DNA from: Candidatus Hydrogenedentota bacterium
GTDB lineage: Bacteria > Hydrogenedentota > Hydrogenedentia > Hydrogenedentales > CAITNO01
Assembly: GCA_029554925.1 (NCBI GenBank)
Contig: JAKPUV010000977.1
Location: 1 to 7,345, forward strand
Direction of reading: 5' to 3'
Length of the DNA: 7,345 nucleotides
Of this stretch, positions 1 through 5,641 are shown piece by piece (within the stretch, counting starts at the first letter, position 1; every line of letters begins with the position of its first letter). The notes beneath the pieces are model-generated. The model searched no databases. It had not been told where the DNA came from and was given only the letters and a program-made list of their open reading frames with translations. A program made the position numbers and the translations under genes.

Positions 1-357
1 CTGGAGAAATGCGGCCCGCCGCCGGAGGGCGAAAACTGGACGCCCCGATTCCGGCAGGCGGCGGCTCTGGCCGCCCAGGGGCGCCTTCCAGAACTGGTGT
101 TCAACCGGCTGGAAAGGCCGGTGTTCCACGACCACCCCCTGCTGGCGGAGATCAAGGAGGCCCTGCTGGCCCGCGGCGCGCGCGCGGCGGCCATGAGCGG
201 AAGTGGTTCCGTGATGTTTGGCCTGTTCCGGCATGCGGACCCTGTGGGGGACGCCGCCGCCGCGGTGGCGCAATCCTTCCCCGGAGTCTCCGTCCTTCGG
301 TGCGGGTTTTCCCCGGCGACTTTGCCTTCAAGTGGCGGGTGCCTTCGCCTCGATTGA
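1..357 (+). CDS. ispE: 4-diphosphocytidyl-2-C-methyl-D-erythritol kinase, C-terminal part (5' end outside window)
   Basis: IspE phosphorylates CDP-methylerythritol with ATP in the cytosolic MEP pathway of isoprenoid synthesis. Frame 1 is open from the first base to a TGA at 355-357 and gives 118 residues, so only the C-terminal GHMP-kinase domain is present (full IspE is usually about 280-300 residues). What identifies it is the stretch beginning NRLERPVF, followed by [16 protein letters not shown] and then [13 protein letters not shown] at about residues 64-76. That glycine/serine-rich loop is GHMP motif 3, and the preceding 'N.LE.P....P.L..IK..L...GA' is the usual IspE layout. The ATG at 97 is in the same frame but is internal, because family similarity starts before it. 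The last 20 or so residues are less conserved. No terminator with a T-tract follows. Other GHMP kinases are possible but fit this spacing less well. Confidence 0.85.
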   Translation: MEKCGPPPEGENWTPRFRQAAALAAQGRLPELVFNRLERPVFHDHPLLAEIKEALLARGARAAAMSGSGSVMFGLFRHADPVGDAAAAVAQSFPGVSVLRCGFSPATLPSSGGCLRLD

Positions 358-365
358 GGACGAAA

Positions 366-397
366 CCCGGGAAACCGGAAAACTCCGGAAACCTGGG
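366..397 (+). other. Imperfect stem-loop downstream of ispE
   Basis: CCCGGG (366-371) pairs with CCTGGG (392-397), using one G-U pair. CCGG (375-378) pairs with CCGG (385-388). The two stems are separated by a symmetric AAA/AAA internal loop and closed by a 6-nt loop, AAAACT. It begins 9 nt after the ispE stop. The following bases (CGCAGCGG) are not a T-tract, so it is not a standard intrinsic terminator. It could slow 3' exonucleases or be chance in GC-rich DNA. Confidence 0.35.
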
Positions 398-450
398 CGC
401 AGCGGTTGAGGTCTTCAGTGAGGCTGATGGAAGCGGTGTCAAGCGGCGGC

Positions 451-464
451 ACTCCGGAAGGAGT
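451..464 (+). promoter_or_regulatory. Tetraloop hairpin next to the ribosome binding site of the cmpB-like gene
   Basis: ACTCC (451-455) and GGAGT (460-464) pair perfectly around GGAA, a GNRA-type tetraloop. The 3' arm reads GGAAGGAGT, so it contains a second, Shine-Dalgarno-like AAGGAG that the hairpin would mask. The real AGGAGG starts 5 nt downstream. The pairing is seen in the sequence; a role in translation is inference. Confidence 0.35.
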
Positions 465-468
465 CCCC

Positions 469-474
469 AGGAGG
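469..474 (+). promoter_or_regulatory. Shine-Dalgarno site of the cmpB-like gene
   Basis: AGGAGG lies 7 nt before the ATG at 482. It decides the start: the in-frame TTG at 476 would be only 1 nt from it and is too close to serve as initiator. Confidence 0.8.
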
Positions 475-481
475 TTTGCCC

Positions 482-1009
482 ATGTGCCAGAAACGCAGAG
501 TGGTCATCCGTGTGGTGCTGTTTGCCCTGCTTGGCCTGCTGGTGGAGCTGTTTTTCACGGCGCTGGGCTCCCTGCTGAAGGGAAACATCAATTTCTCCGG
601 GCATTCCTCCCCGTGGATGATGCTGGACTACGGGATCCTCGGCCTGCTGGTCGGGCCGATGGCCGCGGTGATGAAGGGGAAGCGCGTGCCGCTGCTTCTC
701 AGGGCGGTCGTCTACATGCTGGGCATCTTCCTGGTGGAGTATGTTTCCGGCCGCATTTTCGTTGCCTTTGGCATCCACATCTGGGATTACAGCCACCTGC
801 CCCTGAACCTTCATGGCCAGATTACCCTGACCTATGCGCCTTACTGGTACGCCCTGGGGCTGGGGCTGGAGCTGCTCAACAAGTGGATAGACGCCTGCGC
901 GGCGACCCTGGCGGGCGGTTTCACGGCGGAGGAGCTGACAGCCCTGGCGGCGGCCCGCACGGGGGCCGCAGAAGGCTGCGGCTGCGGGTGCGACGCCGGC
1001 AAGGACTGA
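482..1009 (+). CDS. Small membrane protein of the CmpB / putative ABC transporter type IV family
   Basis: A 175-residue protein with four likely membrane segments at about residues 7-31, 46-64, 70-96 and 117-140. The best marker is residues 86-116: EYVSGRIF, then WDYSHLPLNLHGQI, which matches the conserved 'G...W.YS..P.N..G.I' block of the family Pfam names ABC_trans_CmpB. The family name implies a transporter permease, but to my knowledge its members have no firm biochemical function, and no ATPase gene is next to this one. No cleavable signal peptide is evident; the N-terminus MCQKRR is basic and leads straight into TM1. After TM4 there is a cytosolic-type tail of about 35 residues ending in C-G-C-G-C followed by DAGKD, which could bind metal. 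The start at 482 is supported by AGGAGG with 7-nt spacing. It lies downstream of ispE on the same strand and converges with pheA, with 5 bp between stop codons. Confidence 0.75.
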   Translation: MCQKRRVVIRVVLFALLGLLVELFFTALGSLLKGNINFSGHSSPWMMLDYGILGLLVGPMAAVMKGKRVPLLLRAVVYMLGIFLVEYVSGRIFVAFGIHIWDYSHLPLNLHGQITLTYAPYWYALGLGLELLNKWIDACAATLAGGFTAEELTALAAARTGAAEGCGCGCDAGKD

Positions 1010-1014
1010 GCGCG

Positions 1015-2085
1015 TCAGTCAATCAGCTCCGCGCGCGGAAAGGAACCGAGAATCTTGAGGTTCCGCGCGGGCTCGGCGGCCTCCTCCAGCGTCTCCTTGA
1101 CCACTTGGTCCTCGATGTGGCCCAGCAGGTCAATGAAGAAGACATACTCCCACGCCTTCTGCTGGGAGGGGCGCGACTCAATGCGGGTCAGGTTGATCCC
1201 CCGGCGGGAGAACGGGAGCAGCAGGTTGTAGAGCGCGCCGGGCTTGTCCTTCACCCACACCAGGATGGAGGTCTTGTCGTCGCCGGTCCGGGCGACCATC
1301 TGGCGCCCGACGACGACGAAGCGGGTGAAGTTGTGGGGCGCGTCCTCGATGCGTTCCATGAGGATGTCCAGGGAGTAGGTGGCCGCGGCGAGGCGGCTGG
1401 CGATGGCTGCGGTGCCCGGCTCCTCGGCGGCGCGGCGGGCGGCCTCGGCCGTGCTGCTCACCTCGATGAGCTCGGCGCGGGGCAGGTTGGCCCGGAGCCA
1501 GTTGCGGCACTGGAGGATGGCGTTGTCCTTCGAGTAGACGCGCCGGACCTCCTCCATGGGGGACTTCGAGAGCAGGTTCTGCGTGATGTGCAGGAGCACC
1601 TCGTTGACGATTTTCAGCTCCGAGGTGATGAAGCGGTCCAGGGTGTCGCTGACGGACCCGCCCATGGAGCTCTCCACGGGGACGATGCCGTAGTCAATGC
1701 GCTCGCGCTCGACCTCGGTGAAGACGTCCTGGAACGAGGGAAGCGGGTGGTACTCCGCCTCGGCGCCGAAGACGCGCAGGGCGGCCATGTGGCTGAAGGT
1801 GTCGCGCGGGCCGAGAAAGGCCACGCTGGTGGGCTTTTCGAGGGCGCGGATGGCGCTCATGACCTCGCGGTACACCGCCGAAAGCGCCTTGTTGTCCAGG
1901 GGGCCCCTGTTCTTTTCGGCGAGGCGGGTGAACACGGCCTTCTCCCGCTCGGGGACGTAGATGGGCGCGTCGCTTTGGCGCTTGAGCTCGCCGATGGCCA
2001 TGGCCGCCTTCGCCCGGAGGTTCAGGCACTCCACAATCTTCTCGTCCAGCTCGTCTATCTGTTTGCGCAGTTCATCGAGGGTCAC
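1015..2085 (-). CDS. pheA: Bifunctional chorismate mutase / prephenate dehydratase (P-protein)
   Basis: Converts chorismate to prephenate and then to phenylpyruvate, the committed steps of phenylalanine synthesis. The 356 residues hold three domains: an AroQ-type chorismate mutase (about 1-84, starting TLDELRKQIDELDEKIVE), prephenate dehydratase (about 87-260) and a C-terminal ACT domain (about 272-350) with GALYN (283-287) and ESRP (303-306), the elements that bind phenylalanine for feedback inhibition. The catalytic TRF motif is intact at 254-256 and QCR is present at 192-194. Three other dehydratase motifs differ from the usual form: GPRDTFSH (usually GPxGTFSH), VPVESS (usually VP[IV]ENS) and YSKDNA (usually YSHPQA). 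I chose the GTG at 2085 because AAGGA precedes it by 7 nt and the protein then begins where the family begins. An upstream in-frame TTG at 2124 would add 13 unrelated residues. The gene overlaps the helicase gene by 14 nt, so coupled translation is likely. Confidence 0.93.
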   Translation of the reverse strand: MTLDELRKQIDELDEKIVECLNLRAKAAMAIGELKRQSDAPIYVPEREKAVFTRLAEKNRGPLDNKALSAVYREVMSAIRALEKPTSVAFLGPRDTFSHMAALRVFGAEAEYHPLPSFQDVFTEVERERIDYGIVPVESSMGGSVSDTLDRFITSELKIVNEVLLHITQNLLSKSPMEEVRRVYSKDNAILQCRNWLRANLPRAELIEVSSTAEAARRAAEEPGTAAIASRLAAATYSLDILMERIEDAPHNFTRFVVVGRQMVARTGDDKTSILVWVKDKPGALYNLLLPFSRRGINLTRIESRPSQQKAWEYVFFIDLLGHIEDQVVKETLEEAAEPARNLKILGSFPRAELID

Positions 2086-4267
2086 GGTGTTTTCCTTCCA
2101 GAATCTCCAGAGGAGCCAGCCCAATCATAAGCATGGCGACCTTTCCCGTGTCAAAACGGACCCGGGCCTTTATTTTGCCGCCCGTGGAGGAGACATGGAT
2201 CACGGTGCCCGATCCGAAGGTGGCGTGGCGCACCCGCGTGCCGCTTTTCAGCGGCGCGGGCGCGCTGTCCGCGCCTTGCGCGCCTTCCGCGCCCTCCCCG
2301 CGCCGCGCCCGCCGGGGGGTGCCGGGCGCCCTCCCCTCCTCCCGTTTCGGCTCCTGGCCGGCGACGGGCTGGAGGTGTTCCTGCCCGACCTCGCGGACAA
2401 ACCGGGAGATCTCGCGCCCCCAGTCCGTTCTCCCAAAGACCATGCGCTCTCGGGCGGCGGTAAGGGTGAGGGTCTTGCGGGCGCGGGTCATGGCGACATA
2501 GCAGAGCCGCCGCTCCTCCTCGATGTCCTCGTCCCCCTCATCGCCGCGCAGCACCGGGAAGAGCCCCTCCTCCAGCCCGGTCACATAGACGTTCTCGAAC
2601 TCCAGCCCCTTGGCGCAGTGGCAGGTCATGAGCGTGACGGCCGGGGCGGACGCGTCCCACTCGTCCACGTCCGACGACAGGGCGAGGTCGGACAGGAACT
2701 CCGCCAGGGGGGTTCCGTTGTCCTTGTCGTGCTCCGCGCAGGCGGAGAGGAACTCGTCCACAATCGCGAGGCGGTCGCGCATTTCCTTCTCGTCGCTCTG
2801 CTGGATGAACCCGCGGTAGTTGACCCGCTCCATGAGCTCCTCCAGCACCTCCGCCACCGGGGCCTCCCTCGCGCGCAGGGACAGCTCGTCTATCAGGGCG
2901 ACGAGCTGCATGACCGCGTTGCGGGCGCGCTGGGGGAGCGTCTCGTCCAGCTCGATCTCCCGCAGCACGTCGAACACGGGCATGCGCCGCAGGGTGGCGT
3001 ACTCGAAGAGGCGCTCCTGGGTGGTTGCGCCGACGCCGCGCGCGGGCACGTTGATGATCCTGCGGAGGGACTCGTCGTCCCGGGGGTTGACCAGCAGGCG
3101 CAGGTAGGCCAGGAGATCCTTGACCTCCTTGCGGCTGTAGAACCGGATGCTCCCGACGACCACGTAGTTGAGGTTGCGGCGGCGGAGGCTCTCCTCCAGC
3201 AGGCGCGACTGCGCGTTGGTGCGGTAGAACACGGCGACCGACTCGGGCGCGAGACCGCGCTTCGCGATGTCCTCCGCGACGAAGCGGGCCTCCTCCTCCC
3301 CGTCCTCAAACAGCCCGAACCGGGGCCTCTCCCCCGCCTCGTTCTCCGTGCGGAGGGTTTTTCCCAGGCGGTTGATGTTGTTTGCCACCACACGGTTCGC
3401 GGCGTCGAGGATGTTCCGGGTGCTGCGGTAGTTGAGCTCCAGCCGGTGGACCGATGCCTGCGGGAAGTCCCTGGAGAAGTCGAGAATGTTGTTGATGTCG
3501 GCGCCGCGCCAGGAATAGATGCTCTGGTCCTCGTCGCCCACGGCGAAAAGGTTCCCGTGGGCCTCGGCGAGGCGGCGGGCGATCAGGTACTGCGCCCGGT
3601 TGGTGTCCTGGTACTCGTCGATCAAGACATGCCGGTAGCGCCGCTGGTATTTCTCCCGCGCGTCGGGATGGTCCTCCAGCAGCCGCACCAGCAGGGAAAG
3701 CATGTCGTCGAAATCCACCGCCGAGGCGGCCTCGAGCGCGTCGTGGTAGGCGTCCCACAGCCGGAGGAAGGACTTGGCGTGCGCGGGGTCCGGCGTGTCG
3801 TTTTCGTCCCGAGGTGTCTCCACTTTCTGCTTGAACCGCGAGATCCAGGAGAGGGCCGCGCGGGGGAGCACGGGGGTGAATCCGGGGGGAAGCTCCCTGA
3901 CGAGCCGCTTCATGAGGGAAAGCTGGTCCCCGTCGTCAAAAATGGTGAAACTGCGCGAGCGGCCGAGGCGGTCCATCTCCCGGCGCAGGACAAAGAGCGC
4001 GAAGGAGTGGAAGGTGCCCAGAAAGGCGCCCGTGTTGCCCGCGCCGAGGCGCCGCTCCAGGCGGGCCCGCATCTCCGCGGCGGCCTTGTTGGTGAAGGTG
4101 AGGGCGAGGAGCTGGTGCGGCGGCACGCGGCGCTCCTCCACGAGCCAGGCCATGCGCTCGATGATGACGCGGGTCTTGCCGCTGCCCGCGCCCGCGAGGA
4201 CAAGGGCGGGGCCGTCGGGGGCGCTGACCGCCGCCTGCTGGGCGTCATTAAGAAAAACCGTGCTCAC
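2072..4267 (-). CDS. UvrD/PcrA-type superfamily 1A DNA helicase
   Basis: An ATP-driven 3'-5' helicase/translocase expected to act in nucleotide excision repair, mismatch repair or replication-fork processing. The 731 residues are normal length for PcrA/UvrD and all motifs are present: Q-motif LNDAQQAAV (6-14), Walker A AGAGSGKT (25-32), Ia ALTFTNKAAAEM (55-66), Ib GTFHSF (84-89), Walker B VLIDEYQDTN (214-223), III GDEDQSIYSWRGA (244-256), IV NYRST (279-283), V TLMTCHCAKGLEF (545-557) and VI RLCYVAMTRAR (587-597). A charged, low-complexity linker (about 634-672) leads to a C-terminal Tudor-like domain (about 673-724, RVRHATFGSGTV), which in PcrA contacts RNA polymerase. The two cysteines in motif V are slightly unusual. 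The GTG start at 4267 puts the Q-motif at residue 6; its Shine-Dalgarno is weak (GGAAAG, 10-nt spacing). The gene begins 38 nt after pyrE and overlaps pheA. Whether it is the housekeeping uvrD/pcrA or a paralogue cannot be told here. Confidence 0.95.
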   Translation of the reverse strand: MSTVFLNDAQQAAVSAPDGPALVLAGAGSGKTRVIIERMAWLVEERRVPPHQLLALTFTNKAAAEMRARLERRLGAGNTGAFLGTFHSFALFVLRREMDRLGRSRSFTIFDDGDQLSLMKRLVRELPPGFTPVLPRAALSWISRFKQKVETPRDENDTPDPAHAKSFLRLWDAYHDALEAASAVDFDDMLSLLVRLLEDHPDAREKYQRRYRHVLIDEYQDTNRAQYLIARRLAEAHGNLFAVGDEDQSIYSWRGADINNILDFSRDFPQASVHRLELNYRSTRNILDAANRVVANNINRLGKTLRTENEAGERPRFGLFEDGEEEARFVAEDIAKRGLAPESVAVFYRTNAQSRLLEESLRRRNLNYVVVGSIRFYSRKEVKDLLAYLRLLVNPRDDESLRRIINVPARGVGATTQERLFEYATLRRMPVFDVLREIELDETLPQRARNAVMQLVALIDELSLRAREAPVAEVLEELMERVNYRGFIQQSDEKEMRDRLAIVDEFLSACAEHDKDNGTPLAEFLSDLALSSDVDEWDASAPAVTLMTCHCAKGLEFENVYVTGLEEGLFPVLRGDEGDEDIEEERRLCYVAMTRARKTLTLTAARERMVFGRTDWGREISRFVREVGQEHLQPVAGQEPKREEGRAPGTPRRARRGEGAEGAQGADSAPAPLKSGTRVRHATFGSGTVIHVSSTGGKIKARVRFDTGKVAMLMIGLAPLEILEGKHRDPR
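2093..2099 (-). promoter_or_regulatory. Shine-Dalgarno site of pheA, inside the end of the helicase gene
   Basis: On the minus strand GGAAGGA lies 7 nt upstream of the GTG at 2085. It is inside the helicase reading frame and supports this GTG over the TTG at 2124 as the pheA start. Confidence 0.65.
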
Positions 4268-4305
4268 CGTGTCCGTTCTTTCCGGCGTTGGGGGCGTCTT
4301 TGGGG

Positions 4306-4887
4306 TCAGCCGCGCAGGATGATGTCGTCGGGCTCCACCAGCGGCAGGGCCTTCAGGTCGTCGGGGACCTGGTCCGGCGGGTAGCTCACCATGGGAAGCT
4401 CCGCGAGGGGGCGGTAGGGGCAGTCGAAACGGGCCTCGCCCGCGCTGCGGTCAATCAGCACGGAGATGCCGGCGATGTCCGCGCCGCGCGCGCGCAGGTG
4501 CTCCACGGTCTTGAGGATGGACCCGCCGGTTGTCACGATGTCCTCCACGACCAGCACGCGGCTTCCGGGGGCGACGGTGAAGCCGCGCTTCACGGCCATG
4601 CCCCCCTGCCCGTCCTTCTCGGAATAGGCGCAGCGGCAGCCCAGGGACTTCGCCGTCTCATAGGCCAGCACAATGCCGCCGGTGGCCGGGCCGACCACCA
4701 AGTCCACCGCGTCCCCGCGGAACTTGTCCGCCATGGCGGCGCACAGGCGCGCCACATGGTCCGGGTGCTGCATGACGCGCGCGGCCTGCAGGAACTGCCG
4801 GCCGTGGCGGCCGCTGGTGTAGATGAAATGCCCCTCGAGCAGGGCGCCGGTCTTGCGGAAAACGTCAATCACCTCTTCGGGCGTCAT
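4306..4887 (-). CDS. pyrE: Orotate phosphoribosyltransferase
   Basis: Joins orotate to 5-phosphoribosyl-1-pyrophosphate to make OMP, the fifth step of pyrimidine synthesis. The 193-residue protein carries the PRPP loop VLVVEDIVTTGGS at 111-123, GPATGG at 66-71 and the N-terminal block GALLEGHFIYTSGRHG at about 14-29, followed by QFLQAARVMQHP. That N-terminal block resembles the subfamily typified by the Thermus-type enzyme (TIGR01367 as I recall it) more than the E. coli type. I chose the ATG at 4887: it overlaps the pyrF stop in an ATGA arrangement and AAGGAG lies 8 nt upstream. Longer in-frame extensions would run through the end of pyrF with arginine/glycine-rich sequence unlike any known N-terminus. 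Translation is probably coupled to pyrF. Confidence 0.95.
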   Translation of the reverse strand: MTPEEVIDVFRKTGALLEGHFIYTSGRHGRQFLQAARVMQHPDHVARLCAAMADKFRGDAVDLVVGPATGGIVLAYETAKSLGCRCAYSEKDGQGGMAVKRGFTVAPGSRVLVVEDIVTTGGSILKTVEHLRARGADIAGISVLIDRSAGEARFDCPYRPLAELPMVSYPPDQVPDDLKALPLVEPDDIILRG

Positions 4888-5570
4888 GCGCTGATCTCCT
4901 TGAGAATGTCGTCCACTGCTTCGGCGGGGTCCGGGGCGCGCAAAATGGGCCGCCCCACCACGATCATGTTGGCGCCGGCGCGCACGGCCTCGCCGGGGGT
5001 CATCACGCGCTGCTGGTCGTCCAGGGCGGCCCCGGCGGGGCGCACCCCCGGGGTCACGATGAGGGCGTCCGGCCCCGCCGCGGCGCGCACCAGGGCGATC
5101 TCCTGGGGGGAGCACACAATGCCGTGGGCGCCGGCCTCCAGCGCGGTCCGCGCGAGCCGGGGCACGGCCTGGGCCGCCGTCTCCGCAAGGCCCAGATCGT
5201 CCCGCAGCGCGTCGTCGCTGTGGCTGGTGAGGATGGTGACGGCCAGCAGCCGCGTCCCGGTCCCCTCCACGGCCTCGCGGGCGGCGGCCACCATCTTGCG
5301 GCCGCCGAGGGCGTGCAGGGTCATGAGCCCGGCGCCCGTGGCGGCGCCGGCGCGGGCGGCGCTGGCGACGGTGTTCGGGATGTCATGGTACTTGAGGTCC
5401 AGCATGACCTCCTTGCCGAGGGCGCGGACCTCCCCGACAATGGCGGGGCCGCAGCGGGTGAAGAGCTGCGACCCGATCTTGAACCATCGGCAGCGGCCGC
5501 AGCGGCGGACGGTGTCCAGCGCCTCCTCGCGCGTGTCCACGTCCAGCACAACAATGAGTTCGGGGTTCAT
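4884..5570 (-). CDS. pyrF: Orotidine 5'-phosphate decarboxylase
   Basis: Decarboxylates OMP to UMP, the last step of de novo pyrimidine synthesis. The 228-residue TIM-barrel protein is typical of the short bacterial class. The active-site signature DLKYHDIPNTV is at 58-68 and contains K60 and D63 of the catalytic D-x-K-x-x-D set. D10 (VVLDVD) and K31 (WFKIG) fit the substrate-site residues at the ends of the first two strands. The phosphate-binding parts TPGVRP (173-178) and VGRPI (205-209) are also present. The ATG at 5570 is preceded by AGAGGT with 6-nt spacing. The stop overlaps the pyrE start. Upstream lies the only sizeable gap in the minus-strand gene string (63 bp to pyrD), which holds a direct repeat. 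Confidence 0.96.
   Translation of the reverse strand: MNPELIVVLDVDTREEALDTVRRCGRCRWFKIGSQLFTRCGPAIVGEVRALGKEVMLDLKYHDIPNTVASAARAGAATGAGLMTLHALGGRKMVAAAREAVEGTGTRLLAVTILTSHSDDALRDDLGLAETAAQAVPRLARTALEAGAHGIVCSPQEIALVRAAAGPDALIVTPGVRPAGAALDDQQRVMTPGEAVRAGANMIVVGRPILRAPDPAEAVDDILKEISA
4896..4901 (-). promoter_or_regulatory. Shine-Dalgarno site of pyrE, inside the end of pyrF
   Basis: AAGGAG on the minus strand, 8 nt before the pyrE ATG at 4887. It fixes the pyrE start at the ATGA overlap with pyrF. Confidence 0.75.
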
Positions 5571-5605
5571 GAAAACACCTCTCTTGGGGGGAAAACGTCT
5601 CTTGG
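5571..5605 (-). repeat. Two-copy direct repeat in the pyrD-pyrF gap, including the pyrF ribosome binding site
   Basis: Read on the plus strand, GAAAACACCTCTCTTGG (5571-5587) is followed after GGG by GAAAACGTCTCTTGG (5591-5605). The copies start 20 bp apart and differ by a 2-base indel and one substitution. On the minus strand each copy reads CCAAGAGA followed by a G/T-rich end TTTTC. The copy nearest pyrF supplies its Shine-Dalgarno (AGAGGT); the second has lost it (AGACGT). It may be a small tandem duplication or a paired binding site. Confidence 0.55.
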
Positions 5606-5611
5606 CGGCAT

Positions 5612-5641
5612 ACTTTACAGGGAAAGGCGGGGGTCAGTCCA
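5612..5641 (-). promoter_or_regulatory. Weak candidate internal promoter upstream of pyrF
   Basis: On the minus strand, TGGACT (5641-5636) and TAAAGT (5617-5612) are separated by 18 bp. Each matches four of six bases of the sigma-70 -35 and -10 hexamers. The stretch is less GC-rich than its surroundings and sits in the only real gap between pyr genes. Matches of this quality are common by chance, so this is only a candidate. Confidence 0.15.

Larger units (their letters stand above)
358..481. other. Intergenic gap between ispE and the cmpB-like gene
   Basis: This is 124 bp without a recognisable gene. It contains an imperfect stem-loop just after the ispE stop, a perfect 5-bp tetraloop hairpin at 451-464, and a strong Shine-Dalgarno sequence at 469-474. 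I found no convincing sigma-70 promoter; TTGAGG at 406 has no matching -10 hexamer at a proper distance. The downstream gene is therefore either read through from ispE or uses a promoter I cannot recognise. Confidence 0.6.

Noticed and set aside
172..187. Alternating GC run within ispE as a possible Z-DNA element
   Set aside because: It encodes conserved-looking residues (ARGARA) and is explained by alanine/arginine codons in GC-rich DNA; a similar run occurs in pyrE.
2086..2124. Longer pheA starting with TTG at 2124
   Set aside because: It adds 13 residues with no family counterpart and overlaps the helicase gene by 53 nt; the GTG at 2085 has a well-spaced Shine-Dalgarno.
4268..4305. Possible terminator or attenuator between pyrE and the helicase
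   Set aside because: The 38-nt gap shows no stable hairpin followed by a T-tract on the minus strand.
4888..5115. N-terminal extension of pyrE to 5115
   Set aside because: The extension runs through the end of pyrF in another frame, is arginine/glycine-rich, and resembles no known domain; the ATG at 4887 has AAGGAG and an ATGA overlap.
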